Source: Lachnospiraceae bacterium
GTDB taxonomy: Bacteria; Bacillota; Clostridia; Lachnospirales; Lachnospiraceae
Assembly: GCA_009911185.1 (NCBI GenBank)
Contig: QXWW01000032.1
Coordinates: forward strand, 1 to 51,410
Length of the DNA: 51,410 nt
Direction: 5' to 3'
The notes under the pieces were generated by a model. That model ran no database searches and was not told the origin of the DNA. It saw nothing but the letters and a program-made list of their open reading frames with translations. Every line of letters begins with the position of its first letter. Position 1 is the stretch's first letter. Shown here one piece after another: positions 1-9,100 of the stretch. A program made the position numbers and the translations under genes.

Positions 1-33
1 GCTGACTGTTACTAATCGGCCGAGGGCTTGACC
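1..33 (+). rRNA. 23S ribosomal RNA, 3' end (partial)
   Basis: The first bases match the conserved 3' end of bacterial 23S rRNA, including the GACTGTTACTAATCGGCC block and the GAGGGCTTGACC terminus. Almost all of the gene lies to the left of the window. The exact mature end is set by family resemblance and could be off by a few bases. Confidence 0.88.
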
Positions 34-104
34 AGAGAAAGAGAACGGATAGTCTGTGTGAATTTTTGAAGGTATAGAAGAATTTATATTGTCAAATAAT
101 AGAG

Positions 105-130
105 TTCCACATATGATATAGTATGTGGAA
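105..130 (+). other. Hairpin in the 23S-tRNA spacer
   Basis: Arms TTCCACATA and TATGTGGAA form a perfect 9-bp stem between the 23S end and tRNA-Trp. It is probably a processing signal of the rRNA transcript. That role is inferred from position only. Confidence 0.4.
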
Positions 131-144
131 TGAATTATAATTAT

Positions 145-215
145 AGGGGAATCATACAGCGGCAGTATTGCGGTCTCCAAAACCGTTCACGGGGGTTCGA
201 ATCCCTCTTCCCCTG
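145..215 (+). tRNA. tRNA-Trp (CCA)
   Basis: The sequence folds into a full cloverleaf: acceptor AGGGGAA/TTCCCCT, D-stem ATAC/GTAT, and an anticodon loop CTCCAAA with CCA at 177-179. The T-arm is GGGGG-TTCGAAT-CCCTC and the discriminator base is G. The CCA tail is not encoded. It lies about 110 bases behind 23S and is probably part of the rRNA transcript. Confidence 0.95.
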
Positions 216-353
216 TCAGGAAGACGTAGAATCATAGTTTTCAGAAGGTTGATTATTGAAGAAGTAGTGAGAATGCATAGCCGGGTTTTATAGATTGTAA
301 GGGAAGCGTCATCTGGTATGTTGCGGGGATTGAAGATTTTAGTATTGTCAGGA

Positions 354-396
354 GTCTATAATGGATGATTTGATTCGTCGATTATAGGCTTTTTTG
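354..396 (+). terminator. Intrinsic terminator of the rRNA/tRNA-Trp operon
   Basis: Arms GTCTATAAT and ATTATAGGC (one G-T pair), with an inner GATG/CGTC pairing, form a stem followed by a run of T. It closes the transcript after tRNA-Trp. No 5S rRNA lies before it. Confidence 0.85.
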
Positions 397-481
397 TATT
401 TGAAATATCTGAAACTTTTTATGATACAGTTTTATATAGTTTGTTTATCATAATATTTATTAGATGGAAAGGGGAAGGTTT

Positions 482-1690
482 ATGAAATATTTAAAGGGTA
501 GTTTGTTAACAATGCTGTTGGTGATTATGGGGTGCATTTTTTGGGAGACAAGAGATGTAAAAGCGGCGGAACCTGATTTTTTTGAAGAATATAGTTATGG
601 TGTTTCTGATGATCATGAGGAATATTATTTTAGTCTGGAATATAAGTGTAGTCTGACAATTTACATGGAAGGCAGGCAGGAATATGAATATAGTTATGAT
701 GGTGGAGAAATGAGTGTGATATTAGATAAAGAAGACGGTATTTTTGCATTTGATAAAACGATTGATTTACCAGGCTCTTTTAAAAAAACAATTACTTTAG
801 AAGCGGGAGAATATGACTTGTATGTTGAAAGTGAGGGACCATATTATATCGCTCTGTCAGGAGAATATTACCCTGAATTATCAGAGGATGAAATAACGTT
901 GGAGGTAGGTAAGACTAAAAAACTTAAAGTAAATCGAATAAACAGTAAAGTGAAGTGGTCAAGCTCAAAGAAATCAGTTGCGACTGTCAATAATAAAGGT
1001 GTTGTGAGAGCAAAAAAAGCTGGTGAAGCGACAATTATGGCTGAATGTGATGGAAAAAAATTAAAGTGCATAGTTACAGTAGAAAAGAAGCCGGCTTCCT
1101 ATAGAGTAATTTCCAGGAAAATGAGAACATTTGCAAAAAAGAATAAAAATTACAAATTTAAGACCATTGATGTCGGCAATAAGTGTTGCCTTTATGCATG
1201 TTCGGCAAAAGCGCTTAGTTCCGAATCCAAAATTTATAGTGAAGGATATGTTATGTACTCATCTTTATATCCATATATAGAATTGGTGAAAAAGAAGAAT
1301 GATGAGCCTGAAATACGGTTAAAATATTTCGGAGAAACGGTGAAGATATCAGCATATGGCTTTACTTCGTTGTATTGTATTACTCTTAAAGCGTTTACCT
1401 CTAACAGAAGAATGAATTTTATGATGAAAAATATATATAACAAATATTATTACAATTATTCAAACTATTATTATGAGGGAAGAATGAAAGGATATTCCAT
1501 CATATCGACATCCTCGAAATTAGAGTCCTCGAAGTTAAAGAAATTTAAAACCATGCTAAAACAAAGTTCACTGTCTATGAGAATTACGAGTTTTGATGAT
1601 ACATATATGCAAATTTCTATCTCAACGGCTATAAGAAGAAATTGGGATAAATTATTAAAAGAATATGAGTTGTTGTTAAAAGAATTTTAG
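482..1690 (+). CDS. Secreted Big_2 (bacterial Ig-like) domain protein
   Basis: This is a 402-residue exported protein. The start at 482 has AAAGGGGAAGG just upstream; an ATG at 464 overlaps that ribosome site and is rejected. The N-terminus has two Lys, a hydrophobic core of about 20 residues and a VKAAEP signal-peptidase I-like site. An IMGC stretch could be read as a weak lipobox, but hydrophobic residues follow it. Residues about 134-207 fit a Big_2 domain (VKWSSSKKSVATV, then a GEATI strand). This fold is common in clostridial surface proteins. The C-terminal 190 residues are Lys- and Tyr-rich and I do not recognise them. It is monocistronic by position, lying between the rRNA terminator and a long gene-free stretch. 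A role at the cell surface is inferred. Confidence 0.8.
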   Translation: MKYLKGSLLTMLLVIMGCIFWETRDVKAAEPDFFEEYSYGVSDDHEEYYFSLEYKCSLTIYMEGRQEYEYSYDGGEMSVILDKEDGIFAFDKTIDLPGSFKKTITLEAGEYDLYVESEGPYYIALSGEYYPELSEDEITLEVGKTKKLKVNRINSKVKWSSSKKSVATVNNKGVVRAKKAGEATIMAECDGKKLKCIVTVEKKPASYRVISRKMRTFAKKNKNYKFKTIDVGNKCCLYACSAKALSSESKIYSEGYVMYSSLYPYIELVKKKNDEPEIRLKYFGETVKISAYGFTSLYCITLKAFTSNRRMNFMMKNIYNKYYYNYSNYYYEGRMKGYSIISTSSKLESSKLKKFKTMLKQSSLSMRITSFDDTYMQISISTAIRRNWDKLLKEYELLLKEF

Positions 1691-2064
1691 GAGATCTACG
1701 GATTGTCCGGGTTAGCGGCTGACAGGCATTTGATATAAAATGAATTATTGGCAAGTTCTTATCTTTTTATTTCACGGGGAATTGCTTAGGGGAGATTAGT
1801 TGCGATGAAGTATGAAAGCAGGCTTCTTTTCTATGAAATAAAAATCTTCCAAAGATGCGTACGAGAGGAATTATGCGGCTAAAGCGCCGTGCGCGGCAGC
1901 AGCAGAAACCTTCCTTATGATGGAGATTGTCACGGAAAAAGCCCTAATGACTGGAAGTAATATACAATATCGGTTCGTTTACTAAAGCGGATTTTATATA
2001 TGGAAATTTGCACGTACAGAAAATGAGTATTTTAATAGTCTCTGATTGAGAGGGAAGATAGGCG

Positions 2065-2088
2065 AAGCGGGCTTGCCCGCTTTGTTTT
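2065..2088 (+). terminator. Intrinsic terminator
   Basis: AAGCGGGC-TT-GCCCGCTT forms a perfect 8-bp GC-rich stem followed by TGTTTTC. It ends no recognisable gene and the dispersed palindrome starts on its T-tract. Confidence 0.75.
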
Positions 2089-2140
2089 CTTTTATAGGAA
2101 AAACTTTGTCACGCGAAAATGTGAAAATGAGTTTCTTTTC
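2088..2140 (+). repeat. Dispersed palindromic repeat, copy A
   Basis: It contains TATAGGAAAAACTTTGTCAC followed by GCGAAAATGTGAAAATGAG, close to the family core in copies C, D and F. The right arm is decayed (GTTTCTTTTC in place of GTCTTTCCTATA). The start lies on the T-tract of the terminator at 2065. Confidence 0.65.
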
Positions 2141-2202
2141 ATTTGCTGTTTTTTGAAGTGATTTAGGAACGGCAGCGTTTAAAAGAGGAAGGTAGATAAA
2201 CG

Positions 2203-2358
2203 GTGGAAACTCGAGAAGATGAGATATTGCAGTTTATGAAAAAACGTGGTATAATCGACCACGGCGATATGCTGGAGATTAAAATGAGAAGGAAAGACGG
2301 GAGAAAACATCCGTGTAACAATCACAATTATACAGCAAAGACTGCTGTTTTATTATAG
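2203..2358 (+). pseudogene. Small ORF, possibly an N-terminal remnant of an integrase
   Basis: A GTG start has GAGGAAGG nine bases upstream and opens a 51-residue frame that ends in the terminator-like hairpin at 2331-2354. The part reading EILQFMKKRGIIDHGDMLEI, followed by a Met-Arg-rich stretch and HP, recalls from memory the first 45 residues of Lachnospiraceae tyrosine recombinases. If so, the rest of that gene is missing. It could equally be a genuine small protein or chance. No catalytic residues are expected in this part, so the sequence alone cannot decide. Confidence 0.3.
2331..2354 (+). terminator. Terminator-like hairpin
   Basis: ACAGCA-AAGAC-TGCTGT forms a 6-bp stem followed by TTTATTA. 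It overlaps the end of the small ORF and lies about 80 bases before the carrier gene, so it would end any upstream transcript or act in that gene's leader. Confidence 0.45.
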
Positions 2359-2435
2359 ATATAATTCAGTATTACTGCAAAAGGCAGATGTCATAGATAT
2401 AAGAAAATGAAAAATTATGTTAGGAGATGATTCGC

Positions 2436-3794
2436 TTGACAGCGGCACAGATTTTAGCAGTAACAATATTTATTGTTATGTTTGTACTTATTGTGTTAGA
2501 CAAAATTGAGAGACACTATGTTACTTTAGGATGTGGAATTTTAACGATTGTAGTAGTATTCGGCGTTATTATGAAGGATACCAAAGCCATTATCGAAACT
2601 TTAAATTTTAAGAGTATCGCTACCTTAGGATTTTGGTATTCAGCGGGAAGTGCAGAGGAGAGTACGGCAGGAATTAACTGGGCAACCATTATTTTCATTG
2701 CGGGTATGATGATTATGGTGGAAGGCATGGCTAAGGCGGGTTTTTTCCGCTGGCTTTGTATGCTCCTGGCAAAACTTGTACATTATAGAACGGTTCCTCT
2801 GTTTATTGCGTTTATGATAATGTCGGCGGGACTTGCAATGTTTATCGACAGCATTACGGTAATTTTATTCCTGGTTGCTGTGACGATCGAATTGGCAAAA
2901 CTTCTGAAATTTAATCCGGTACCGATGATATTGTCAGAGATATTTTGCGCAAACCTGGGCGGTTCGGCAACGATGTGCGGAGATCCGCCAAACATTATTA
3001 TCGGCACTTCGTTGGGATATTCCTTTGGGGATTTTATCACCAATACAGGTGTTATGGCAGGAATCAGTCTGGTTCTGGTAATCATATATTTCTTCTTAAT
3101 ATTCCATAAGGAACTGAAAACAAAAAATGGAGAAGTGGTTGATTTATCTGTTATGCCTACGCCCAGAGAAGCTATTTTGAGTAAAAAAGATTTTGCAATC
3201 AGCAGTATAATATTCGCCTGTGCGGTAATTATGCTGGTGACGCATGAATATACGGGCCTGACGGTGGCGTTTATAGGAACTTTTATCGCAGCCGTAACCT
3301 TATTGACTTCTGGGAAATTTGCATGGCAGCTTTTGAAAAAGGTTGACTATCAGACGCTTTTGTTTTTTATCGGTCTTTTTATGGTAGTAGGGGGATTGGA
3401 ACAGACCAGCATTTTGGAAATGATAGCCGGATTTATCGGAAAAATCAGCGGTGATAATCTGTATCTTATGGTGGCAATTATTATATGGCTGTCGGCAGTG
3501 GCAAGTGCGCTTGTGGATAATATTCCATTTGCCGCAACTATGGTTCCGGTTATCAAGAGCCTTGCAGTGGCACAGGGGGTAGATTTATCTGTACTTACAT
3601 GGGCGTTGTCCATGGGGACTGATATAGGAGGCAGCGCAACTCCTATTGGCGCATCTGCGAATGTAGTGGGAATTTCTGTTGCAGCCAAGAATGGCCATAT
3701 CGTAGGTTGGGGAAGGTACTGCAAAGCGGCAGTTCCGGCTACCATTATCGTAATTCTGGTTTCCATGTTGTTTATCTTTGCAAGGTATTGCTAA
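2436..3794 (+). CDS. SLC13/NhaD-ArsB-type ion carrier (membrane)
   Basis: This 452-residue integral membrane protein has about 11-12 hydrophobic segments across its whole length. The paired motifs NLGGSATMCGDPPNIIIG (first half) and DIGGSATPIGASANVVG (second half) are the inverted-repeat hairpins of the ion-transporter superfamily that includes NhaD, ArsB and SLC13 carriers. It therefore moves an anion or exchanges Na+ for H+; the substrate cannot be read from sequence. AGGAG at 2422-2426 fits a TTG start at 2436 with nine-base spacing, whereas the ATG at 2427 touches the ribosome site. The next gene follows within 26 bases and is probably co-transcribed. In such pairs the downstream kinase-like gene often accompanies carriers, but no functional link is shown here. 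Confidence 0.85.
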   Translation: MTAAQILAVTIFIVMFVLIVLDKIERHYVTLGCGILTIVVVFGVIMKDTKAIIETLNFKSIATLGFWYSAGSAEESTAGINWATIIFIAGMMIMVEGMAKAGFFRWLCMLLAKLVHYRTVPLFIAFMIMSAGLAMFIDSITVILFLVAVTIELAKLLKFNPVPMILSEIFCANLGGSATMCGDPPNIIIGTSLGYSFGDFITNTGVMAGISLVLVIIYFFLIFHKELKTKNGEVVDLSVMPTPREAILSKKDFAISSIIFACAVIMLVTHEYTGLTVAFIGTFIAAVTLLTSGKFAWQLLKKVDYQTLLFFIGLFMVVGGLEQTSILEMIAGFIGKISGDNLYLMVAIIIWLSAVASALVDNIPFAATMVPVIKSLAVAQGVDLSVLTWALSMGTDIGGSATPIGASANVVGISVAAKNGHIVGWGRYCKAAVPATIIVILVSMLFIFARYC

Positions 3795-3819
3795 ATGTGA
3801 AAAAGAATGGAGGTATAAT

Positions 3820-4413
3820 GTGAGTAAACAAACAATTGTTACAGTAAGCAGGGAGTTTGGCAGCGGCGGACATGAAATTGCAGAGAAAATTGCTTCCGAT
3901 TTAGGGCTTAAATTTTATGACAGGGGGATGCTTGACGAGATTGCCCAGGAAATGAATGTGAAAGTAGAAGTTCTTGAAAAGTATGATGAGAAACCGAAAA
4001 ATATTATGCTGTCAAGAAAAGTCGGAAAATATTCCAGCTCCATGGAAGAAATCCTGGCAGAAATGCAGTTTGATTTTATAAGGAAAAAAGCGGAGGACGG
4101 CGAGTCTTTCGTTATTGTAGGACGTTGTTCGGAAAGCGTACTGCGCAATACCAGAGGTTTGATTTCCATATTTGTTAACGGGAATAAGGAAAGTAAAATA
4201 GAGCGTGTTATGAAAAAGTATACCCTTAGCAGACCAGAAGCCGTAAGAAAGATGGAACGGCACGATTATAAGAGAAAGAAGTACCATAACAGGCATTCTG
4301 ATCATAAGTGGGGTGATTCCAGATATTATGATATCTGTATTAACAGCAGTTCCTTAGGGGTTGCTGGCACGGTGAAAGTGCTGGAATATTATATCCAGGA
4401 ACGTATGAAGTAA
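3820..4413 (+). CDS. Cytidylate kinase-like family protein
   Basis: This is a 197-residue soluble protein. A GTG start at 3820 follows GGAGG at six bases; an ATG two bases earlier is out of frame. The N-terminus TIVTVSREFGSGGHEIAEKI carries the P-loop variant (SREFGSGG) typical of the cytidylate-kinase-like Pfam family. FYDRGML and the VGRCSESVL strand are also typical of that family. True CMP kinases end the P-loop in GKGT or GKST; that Lys-Thr/Ser is absent here, so the substrate may not be CMP. It lies 25 bases behind the carrier gene and ends before a strong terminator. The real cmk is expected elsewhere in the genome. Confidence 0.85.
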   Translation: MSKQTIVTVSREFGSGGHEIAEKIASDLGLKFYDRGMLDEIAQEMNVKVEVLEKYDEKPKNIMLSRKVGKYSSSMEEILAEMQFDFIRKKAEDGESFVIVGRCSESVLRNTRGLISIFVNGNKESKIERVMKKYTLSRPEAVRKMERHDYKRKKYHNRHSDHKWGDSRYYDICINSSSLGVAGTVKVLEYYIQERMK

Positions 4414-4448
4414 GTATTACATAAATCAGATAGCAGATATCGGAAAGG

Positions 4449-4492
4449 GACAGCCATTCAGCGCAGAAAATCTGGCTGGATGGCTGTCTGAT
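4449..4492 (+). terminator. Intrinsic terminator after the carrier/kinase-like operon
   Basis: GACAGCCATTCAGC pairs with GCTGGATGGCTGTC (one G-T pair) to give a 14-bp stem, followed by a T/A-rich tail. Confidence 0.75.
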
Positions 4493-4532
4493 TATTATTG
4501 CATATGAGTTTCTTCTGAATTGAAAAAGAAAA

Positions 4533-4582
4533 ATAAGACCGCGGCCTCAGAGTTATGTTAATCTCTGATACCGCGGTCTTAT
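4533..4582 (-). terminator. Intrinsic terminator of the minus-strand small protein/LysR genes
   Basis: ATAAGACCGCGG and CCGCGGTCTTAT form a 12-bp perfect stem with inner CTCAGAG/CTCTGA pairing. On the minus strand it is followed by TTTTTCTTTTTC. It faces the terminator at 4449, so the two units converge here. Confidence 0.85.
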
Positions 4583-4599
4583 GTATGTTTCCGGATAAA

Positions 4600-4863
4600 T
4601 TATTGAGCATTGGATTCCGGATGTTTATCTTTGCTGAACATGTATTCCATAAGAAGCGTTGCATCCTCCGGGTCATAAGCTACCAGTTCCAGTTCACTGA
4701 TTATGGATTCGTCACTGAAAAGGCTGGTGATAGTGATATACTTGGTGAGCTGGGATTTCAGGTTCAGACGGTCTCCCTGTGTGGAAACCAATTCTACGGT
4801 ACCTTTGCACTGGTCAACGACTTTAAAAAATTCCTCTGGGCTATTGATGTTATAAAGTTTCAT
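4600..4863 (-). CDS. Small conserved hypothetical protein
   Basis: This 87-residue acidic soluble protein starts MKLYNINSPEEFFKVVDQCK and has an AAAGGAGTCTG ribosome site. It has no signal peptide, membrane segment or cysteine pair. The alternating pattern VELVSTQGDRLNLKS suggests a short beta-alpha fold. I do not assign a function. It resembles from memory small proteins seen in Lachnospiraceae genomes, but this is not verified. It lies 21 bases behind the LysR gene on the same strand and is probably co-transcribed with it up to the terminator at 4533. Confidence 0.7.
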   Translation of the reverse strand: MKLYNINSPEEFFKVVDQCKGTVELVSTQGDRLNLKSQLTKYITITSLFSDESIISELELVAYDPEDATLLMEYMFSKDKHPESNAQ

Positions 4864-4884
4864 AAATTTCAGACTCCTTTCTTA

Positions 4885-5775
4885 TTATGCTTCTATTTCA
4901 GGAAGCAGTTTCAAAAATTCACTGGTGGAAGGAGATACCGGAAGATTCGGATTGACGGCGGCAATGATTTGCCGTTCCGGCATCTGTTCCTTTGTCTTAA
5001 GAATATACAAGCTGCTGGATGTTCCTGTCAGACAGTAGTCCGGGATAAAAGCAATCCCAAGCCCGATTCTGGCAAGATCAATAAGAAGGTCATTGCTGCT
5101 TAATTCCACCTGTGGTACCAGTTCCAACTGCTGCTGCAGAAATAAATAGTGCAGAAATTCGCTGGTAGTACTTTTTTTGTCCAGCATTAAAATAGGATAT
5201 TGCGTTAGTTCCGCAAGAGAAATTTCCTGTTGTTTCAAGTCGAAAAATGCTGGATTGGCAATAAACACATCGTGGAAAGCGGCGACTTTCTTCGGAATAT
5301 ATGTGCTGTTCATGCGGGAGTTTGGATAATTGGTTATAATTAGATCAACTTTACCCTGAGACAGCAAATCTACACAGTTAAGAGAAGTTGCGTTTGTCAC
5401 CTTTATAGGGACCCTGGGAAACAGCGTATGAAACTGTTTTAAATAGGGCACCAGGAAATAGCGGCAGATTGTGTCGCTGGCTCCGATATGAAGCTGCCCA
5501 AACCCAAGCGTAGTGGTTTCTAAAAGCTGGTTCTCTCCTCTTAAAATAAGATTTACGGCAGGCTCAATATGTTTCAGCAGGAGTTTTCCGGCCGGGGTGA
5601 GCTGCACTTTTTTAGTACTGCGGATAAACAGGGGCTGATTCAGCTTCCGCTCCAGTGTCTTAATGGACTGGCTTACCGCAGACTGGGAGATAAACAGTTT
5701 TTTAGATGCTTCTGAAAAGCTTAAGGAAGCTGCTACATTATAAAAAACCTTATACAGTTCAAAATTAATGTCCAT
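4885..5775 (-). CDS. LysR-family transcriptional regulator
   Basis: This 296-residue regulator has an N-terminal winged helix-turn-helix: FYNVAASLSFSEASKKLFIS, then QSAVSQSIKTLERKLNQPLF, at about residues 10-50. A periplasmic-binding-like effector domain follows (about 90-290). The start at 5775 is fixed by GGGGAGG six bases upstream; a longer frame to 5844 has no ribosome site. It is separated from purL by about 380 bases and reads away from it. Its target is unknown; LysR proteins often control a divergent gene, which here would be purL, but no LysR box is evident. Confidence 0.9.
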   Translation of the reverse strand: MDINFELYKVFYNVAASLSFSEASKKLFISQSAVSQSIKTLERKLNQPLFIRSTKKVQLTPAGKLLLKHIEPAVNLILRGENQLLETTTLGFGQLHIGASDTICRYFLVPYLKQFHTLFPRVPIKVTNATSLNCVDLLSQGKVDLIITNYPNSRMNSTYIPKKVAAFHDVFIANPAFFDLKQQEISLAELTQYPILMLDKKSTTSEFLHYLFLQQQLELVPQVELSSNDLLIDLARIGLGIAFIPDYCLTGTSSSLYILKTKEQMPERQIIAAVNPNLPVSPSTSEFLKLLPEIEA

Positions 5776-6154
5776 AAATGCCTCCCCGCCAGAGTCTTTT
5801 TGAAAGATGCTCTGACTATGCTTTCGCAACTGCAGACTTATCAAGTAGATTAGTTCTGATTATAAGTGGGATTTATAAATCTGTCAACAGGGAAGTTTAT
5901 TCATTATTTTTCCAATTGTTCACAGTGATTCTTATTTAATTTTAACGATGAGACAGGAAAAAAGTGTGATGATATTGCGCGAAATTTCTAATAGTGTTAC
6001 AATGAAACCGCGAGAATACTTATAGGGTTAGAAAGCGGGAGATAGTCAAAAAGAGCTATTTTTGTGTACTATTTCACGAAGTAATGTTAAGTGGGAGGGC
6101 GGGAGAAGTGTGTAATATATTATCGAAAGATAAATTTGATGACAGGAGGCAGCT
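5776..6154. other. Divergent intergenic region, LysR gene/purL
   Basis: It holds the probable purL promoter at 5975-6003 and a hairpin at 6044-6077 (ATAGT and CAAAAA arms). No purine riboswitch signature or T-box is seen. The 150-base leader is unexplained apart from that hairpin. Confidence 0.5.
5975..6003 (+). promoter_or_regulatory. Probable sigma-A promoter of purL
   Basis: TTGCGC and TACAAT are separated by 17 bases. This gives a leader of about 145 bases before the purL start. Confidence 0.5.
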
Positions 6155-9100
6155 ATGAGCAGCGTAAAACGTATTTTTGTGGAAAAAAAACCAGCCTTTG
6201 CCATCCAGGCAAAGGAACTGCAGTCGGAAATCAGAAGTTATCTGGGAATCAAAACGGTTTCCGGTGTACGGGTACTGATTCGTTACGATATGGAGCATAT
6301 TTCAGAGGAGACTTATCAGAAGGCATTGATGACTGTATTTTCAGAACCTCCTGTGGACGAGGTATACGAGGAAAGTTTTGATGCGGCGGGGGGACAGGTA
6401 TTCAGCGTTGAATATTTACCAGGCCAGTATGACCAGCGGGCAGATTCAGCGGAGCAGTGTGTGAAGCTCTTAAATGAAAATGAAGAGCCTGTGATTCGTA
6501 CGGCCACTACCTATGTGATTTCTGGCCAGGTGGACGGAGCGCAGCTTGCAGCTATTAAGAATCACTGCATCAATCCGGTGGAATCCAGAGAAACGGGCTT
6601 AGAAAAACCGCAGACTTTGACAGAGGAGTTTGAGGAGCCAGAGGATGTGAAGATTTTTGAAAATTTCCAGGACATGCCAGAGGAAGAGTTAAGCGTTCTT
6701 TACGATTCACTGGGACTTGCCATGACCTTTAAAGATTTTGTGCATATTCAAAATTACTTTAAGGGAGAGGAAAAGCGCGATCCGTCTATGACGGAAATAC
6801 GGGTATTGGACACTTACTGGTCTGATCACTGCCGGCATACTACGTTTTCTACAGAGTTAAAAGACGTTACCTTTGCAGAAGGCTATTATCGTAAGCCTTT
6901 GGAGGACGCATATCAGGATTATCTGCATACGTATCAGGAGCTATATCAGGGACGGGAGGATAAATTTGTCTGTCTGATGGATCTTGCCCTGATGGCAATG
7001 AAGCGTTTGAAAAAGGAAGGAAAATTAGATGATCAGGAGGAGTCGGACGAGATTAACGCCTGTTCCATTGTGGTTCCGGTAGAAGTGGACGGGCAGAAGG
7101 AAGAATGGCTGGTGAATTTTAAGAACGAGACGCATAATCATCCGACAGAAATTGAACCTTTTGGAGGCGCGGCAACTTGTCTGGGCGGTGCGATCCGTGA
7201 TCCACTGTCAGGGCGGACGTACGTGTATCAGGCTATGCGTGTAACCGGCGCGGCAGATCCTACGGTATCTGTGAAAGAAACGATGGAAGGGAAACTTCCC
7301 CAGAAAAAACTGGTGCGCGGCGCGGCGCATGGCTATAGCTCTTACGGCAATCAGGTTGGGCTTGCCACAGGGTATGTGAAGGAAATCTACCATCCGGATT
7401 ATGTGGCGAAACGTATGGAAATCGGCGCAGTTATGGGGGCGGCTCCCAGGCGCGCCGTGCGAAGGCTTACCTCGGACCCGGGAGATATTATTATCCTGTT
7501 GGGCGGACGGACTGGACGTGATGGAATTGGCGGGGCAACCGGAAGCTCCAAGGCGCACAATACGGAATCGACCGCAGTGTGCGGCGCAGAAGTTCAGAAA
7601 GGAAATCCGCCGACCGAGCGCAAAATTCAAAGACTGTTCCGCCGGGAAGAGGCGGCGCATATCATTAAAAAATGTAATGATTTCGGCGCAGGCGGCGTAT
7701 CTGTGGCAATCGGGGAGCTGGCGCCGGGGCTTAGGGTACAGCTTGACAAAGTCCCTAAGAAATATGCGGGACTGGACGGCACAGAAATTGCTATTTCTGA
7801 ATCCCAGGAGCGCATGGCGGTGGTAGTGGCTTCTGAGGATGTGCAGAAATTCCTGGATCTGGCGAAGGAAGAAAATCTGGAAGCTGTCGAGGTTGCGGTA
7901 GTGACAGAAGAACCCAGGCTGGTGCTGGTCTGGAGGGGGAAAGAAGTTGTAAATATCTCCAGGGCCTTCTTAGATACAAACGGCGCGCATCAGGAAACCA
8001 CTGTGGCTGTAGAACTGCCTGAAAAAGAGGAGAACTTTTTTGAGAAGATAGAGATTCCTGCTGTAGAAATTTCATTGAAAAAGGGAGATATCAGAAAAGC
8101 CTGGCTGTCTGCTTTGTCCGATTTAAATGTATGTTCCCAGAAGGGGCTGGTGGAGATGTTTGACGGTTCCATCGGCGCAGGCAGCGTATTTATGCCGTTC
8201 GGCGGTAAATATCAGCTTACAGAGACACAGAGCATGGTGGCGAAGCTTCCAGTGGCGGAGGGAAGATGCGACACGGTCACGATGATGGCTTATGGATTTG
8301 ATCCATATTTGTCTTCCTGGAGTCCGTATCATGGAGCCGTTTATGCTGTGCTGGAATCTATGGCGCGGATTGTGGCGGCAGGCGGTGATTATAAGAAGAT
8401 CCGTTTTACGTTCCAGGAGTATTTCCGCAGGATGAGCGAAGAACCCAGCCGCTGGAGTCAGCCCTTTGCAGCGCTTTTGGGTGCTTACAGCGCGCAGATT
8501 GGGTTTGGGCTGCCCTCCATTGGAGGGAAGGATTCTATGTCCGGGACCTTTAATGAGATTGACGTTCCCCCGACCTTGGTATCTTTTGCAGTGGATATTG
8601 CCAGAGAACAGGATATCATCACGCCGGAATTAAAGAAAGCCGGCAATAAGCTGATGATTTTCAAGATTGCCAAAGACCAGTATGATCTTCCGGTCTACTC
8701 CCAGGTCATGAAATTATACGATGCGATTCATACATTAATTCAGAAGAAGGCCATTGTTTCCGCTTATGCGCTGGACGGCAAGGGAATTGCAGCAGCCGTC
8801 AGCAAGATGGCGTTTGGAAATAAACTGGGCGTTACCATTGAGAACGATGTATGCCAGGATTGCCTGTTTGCAGCGCACTTTGGTAAATTGATCGCGGAGG
8901 TTCCGGCAGCTATGGTGTCTCTGGCAGAGGAAACCATTGCAAAAGCCATGGAAGAATTTGCCAAAGAGGAAACAGGAGAAAATAAGGGATGCGGCAATGA
9001 GAAATATTGTAGAGTGTTTGGTGAAGTCAACGACTTGCAGAAATTTATATACAAAGATATGGAAATTGCCATGGAGGAAGCGATAGCCGCATGGACCCAG

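Larger units (their letters stand above)
1691..2202. other. Gene-free stretch with hairpins and a repeat copy
   Basis: No convincing coding frame is seen. The stretch holds an 11-bp inverted repeat (TTTTTATTTCA at 1764-1774 and its complement at 1834-1844), an intrinsic terminator at 2065-2087 and the first copy of the dispersed palindrome at 2088-2140. What transcript the terminator serves is not clear. The base composition suggests decayed DNA. Confidence 0.5.

Noticed and set aside
216-353. Possible 5S rRNA behind tRNA-Trp
   Set aside because: None of the conserved 5S blocks (for example the CCGAAC loop region) could be found.
1764-1844. Perfect 11-bp inverted repeat 60 bases apart as an insertion-element end pair
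   Set aside because: The arms are AT-rich, no other copy is seen, and there is no target duplication; chance is likely.
3820-4413. Naming the gene cmk
   Set aside because: The P-loop lacks the GKGT/GKST end of true cytidylate kinases; the family-like label is safer.
4555-5103. Plus-strand frame of 182 codons
   Set aside because: It lies opposite the small hypothetical and LysR genes and has no ribosome site or family likeness.
6004-6154. purL leader considered as a purine or other riboswitch
   Set aside because: No conserved purine-riboswitch bases or terminator switch are visible; only one AT-rich hairpin is present.
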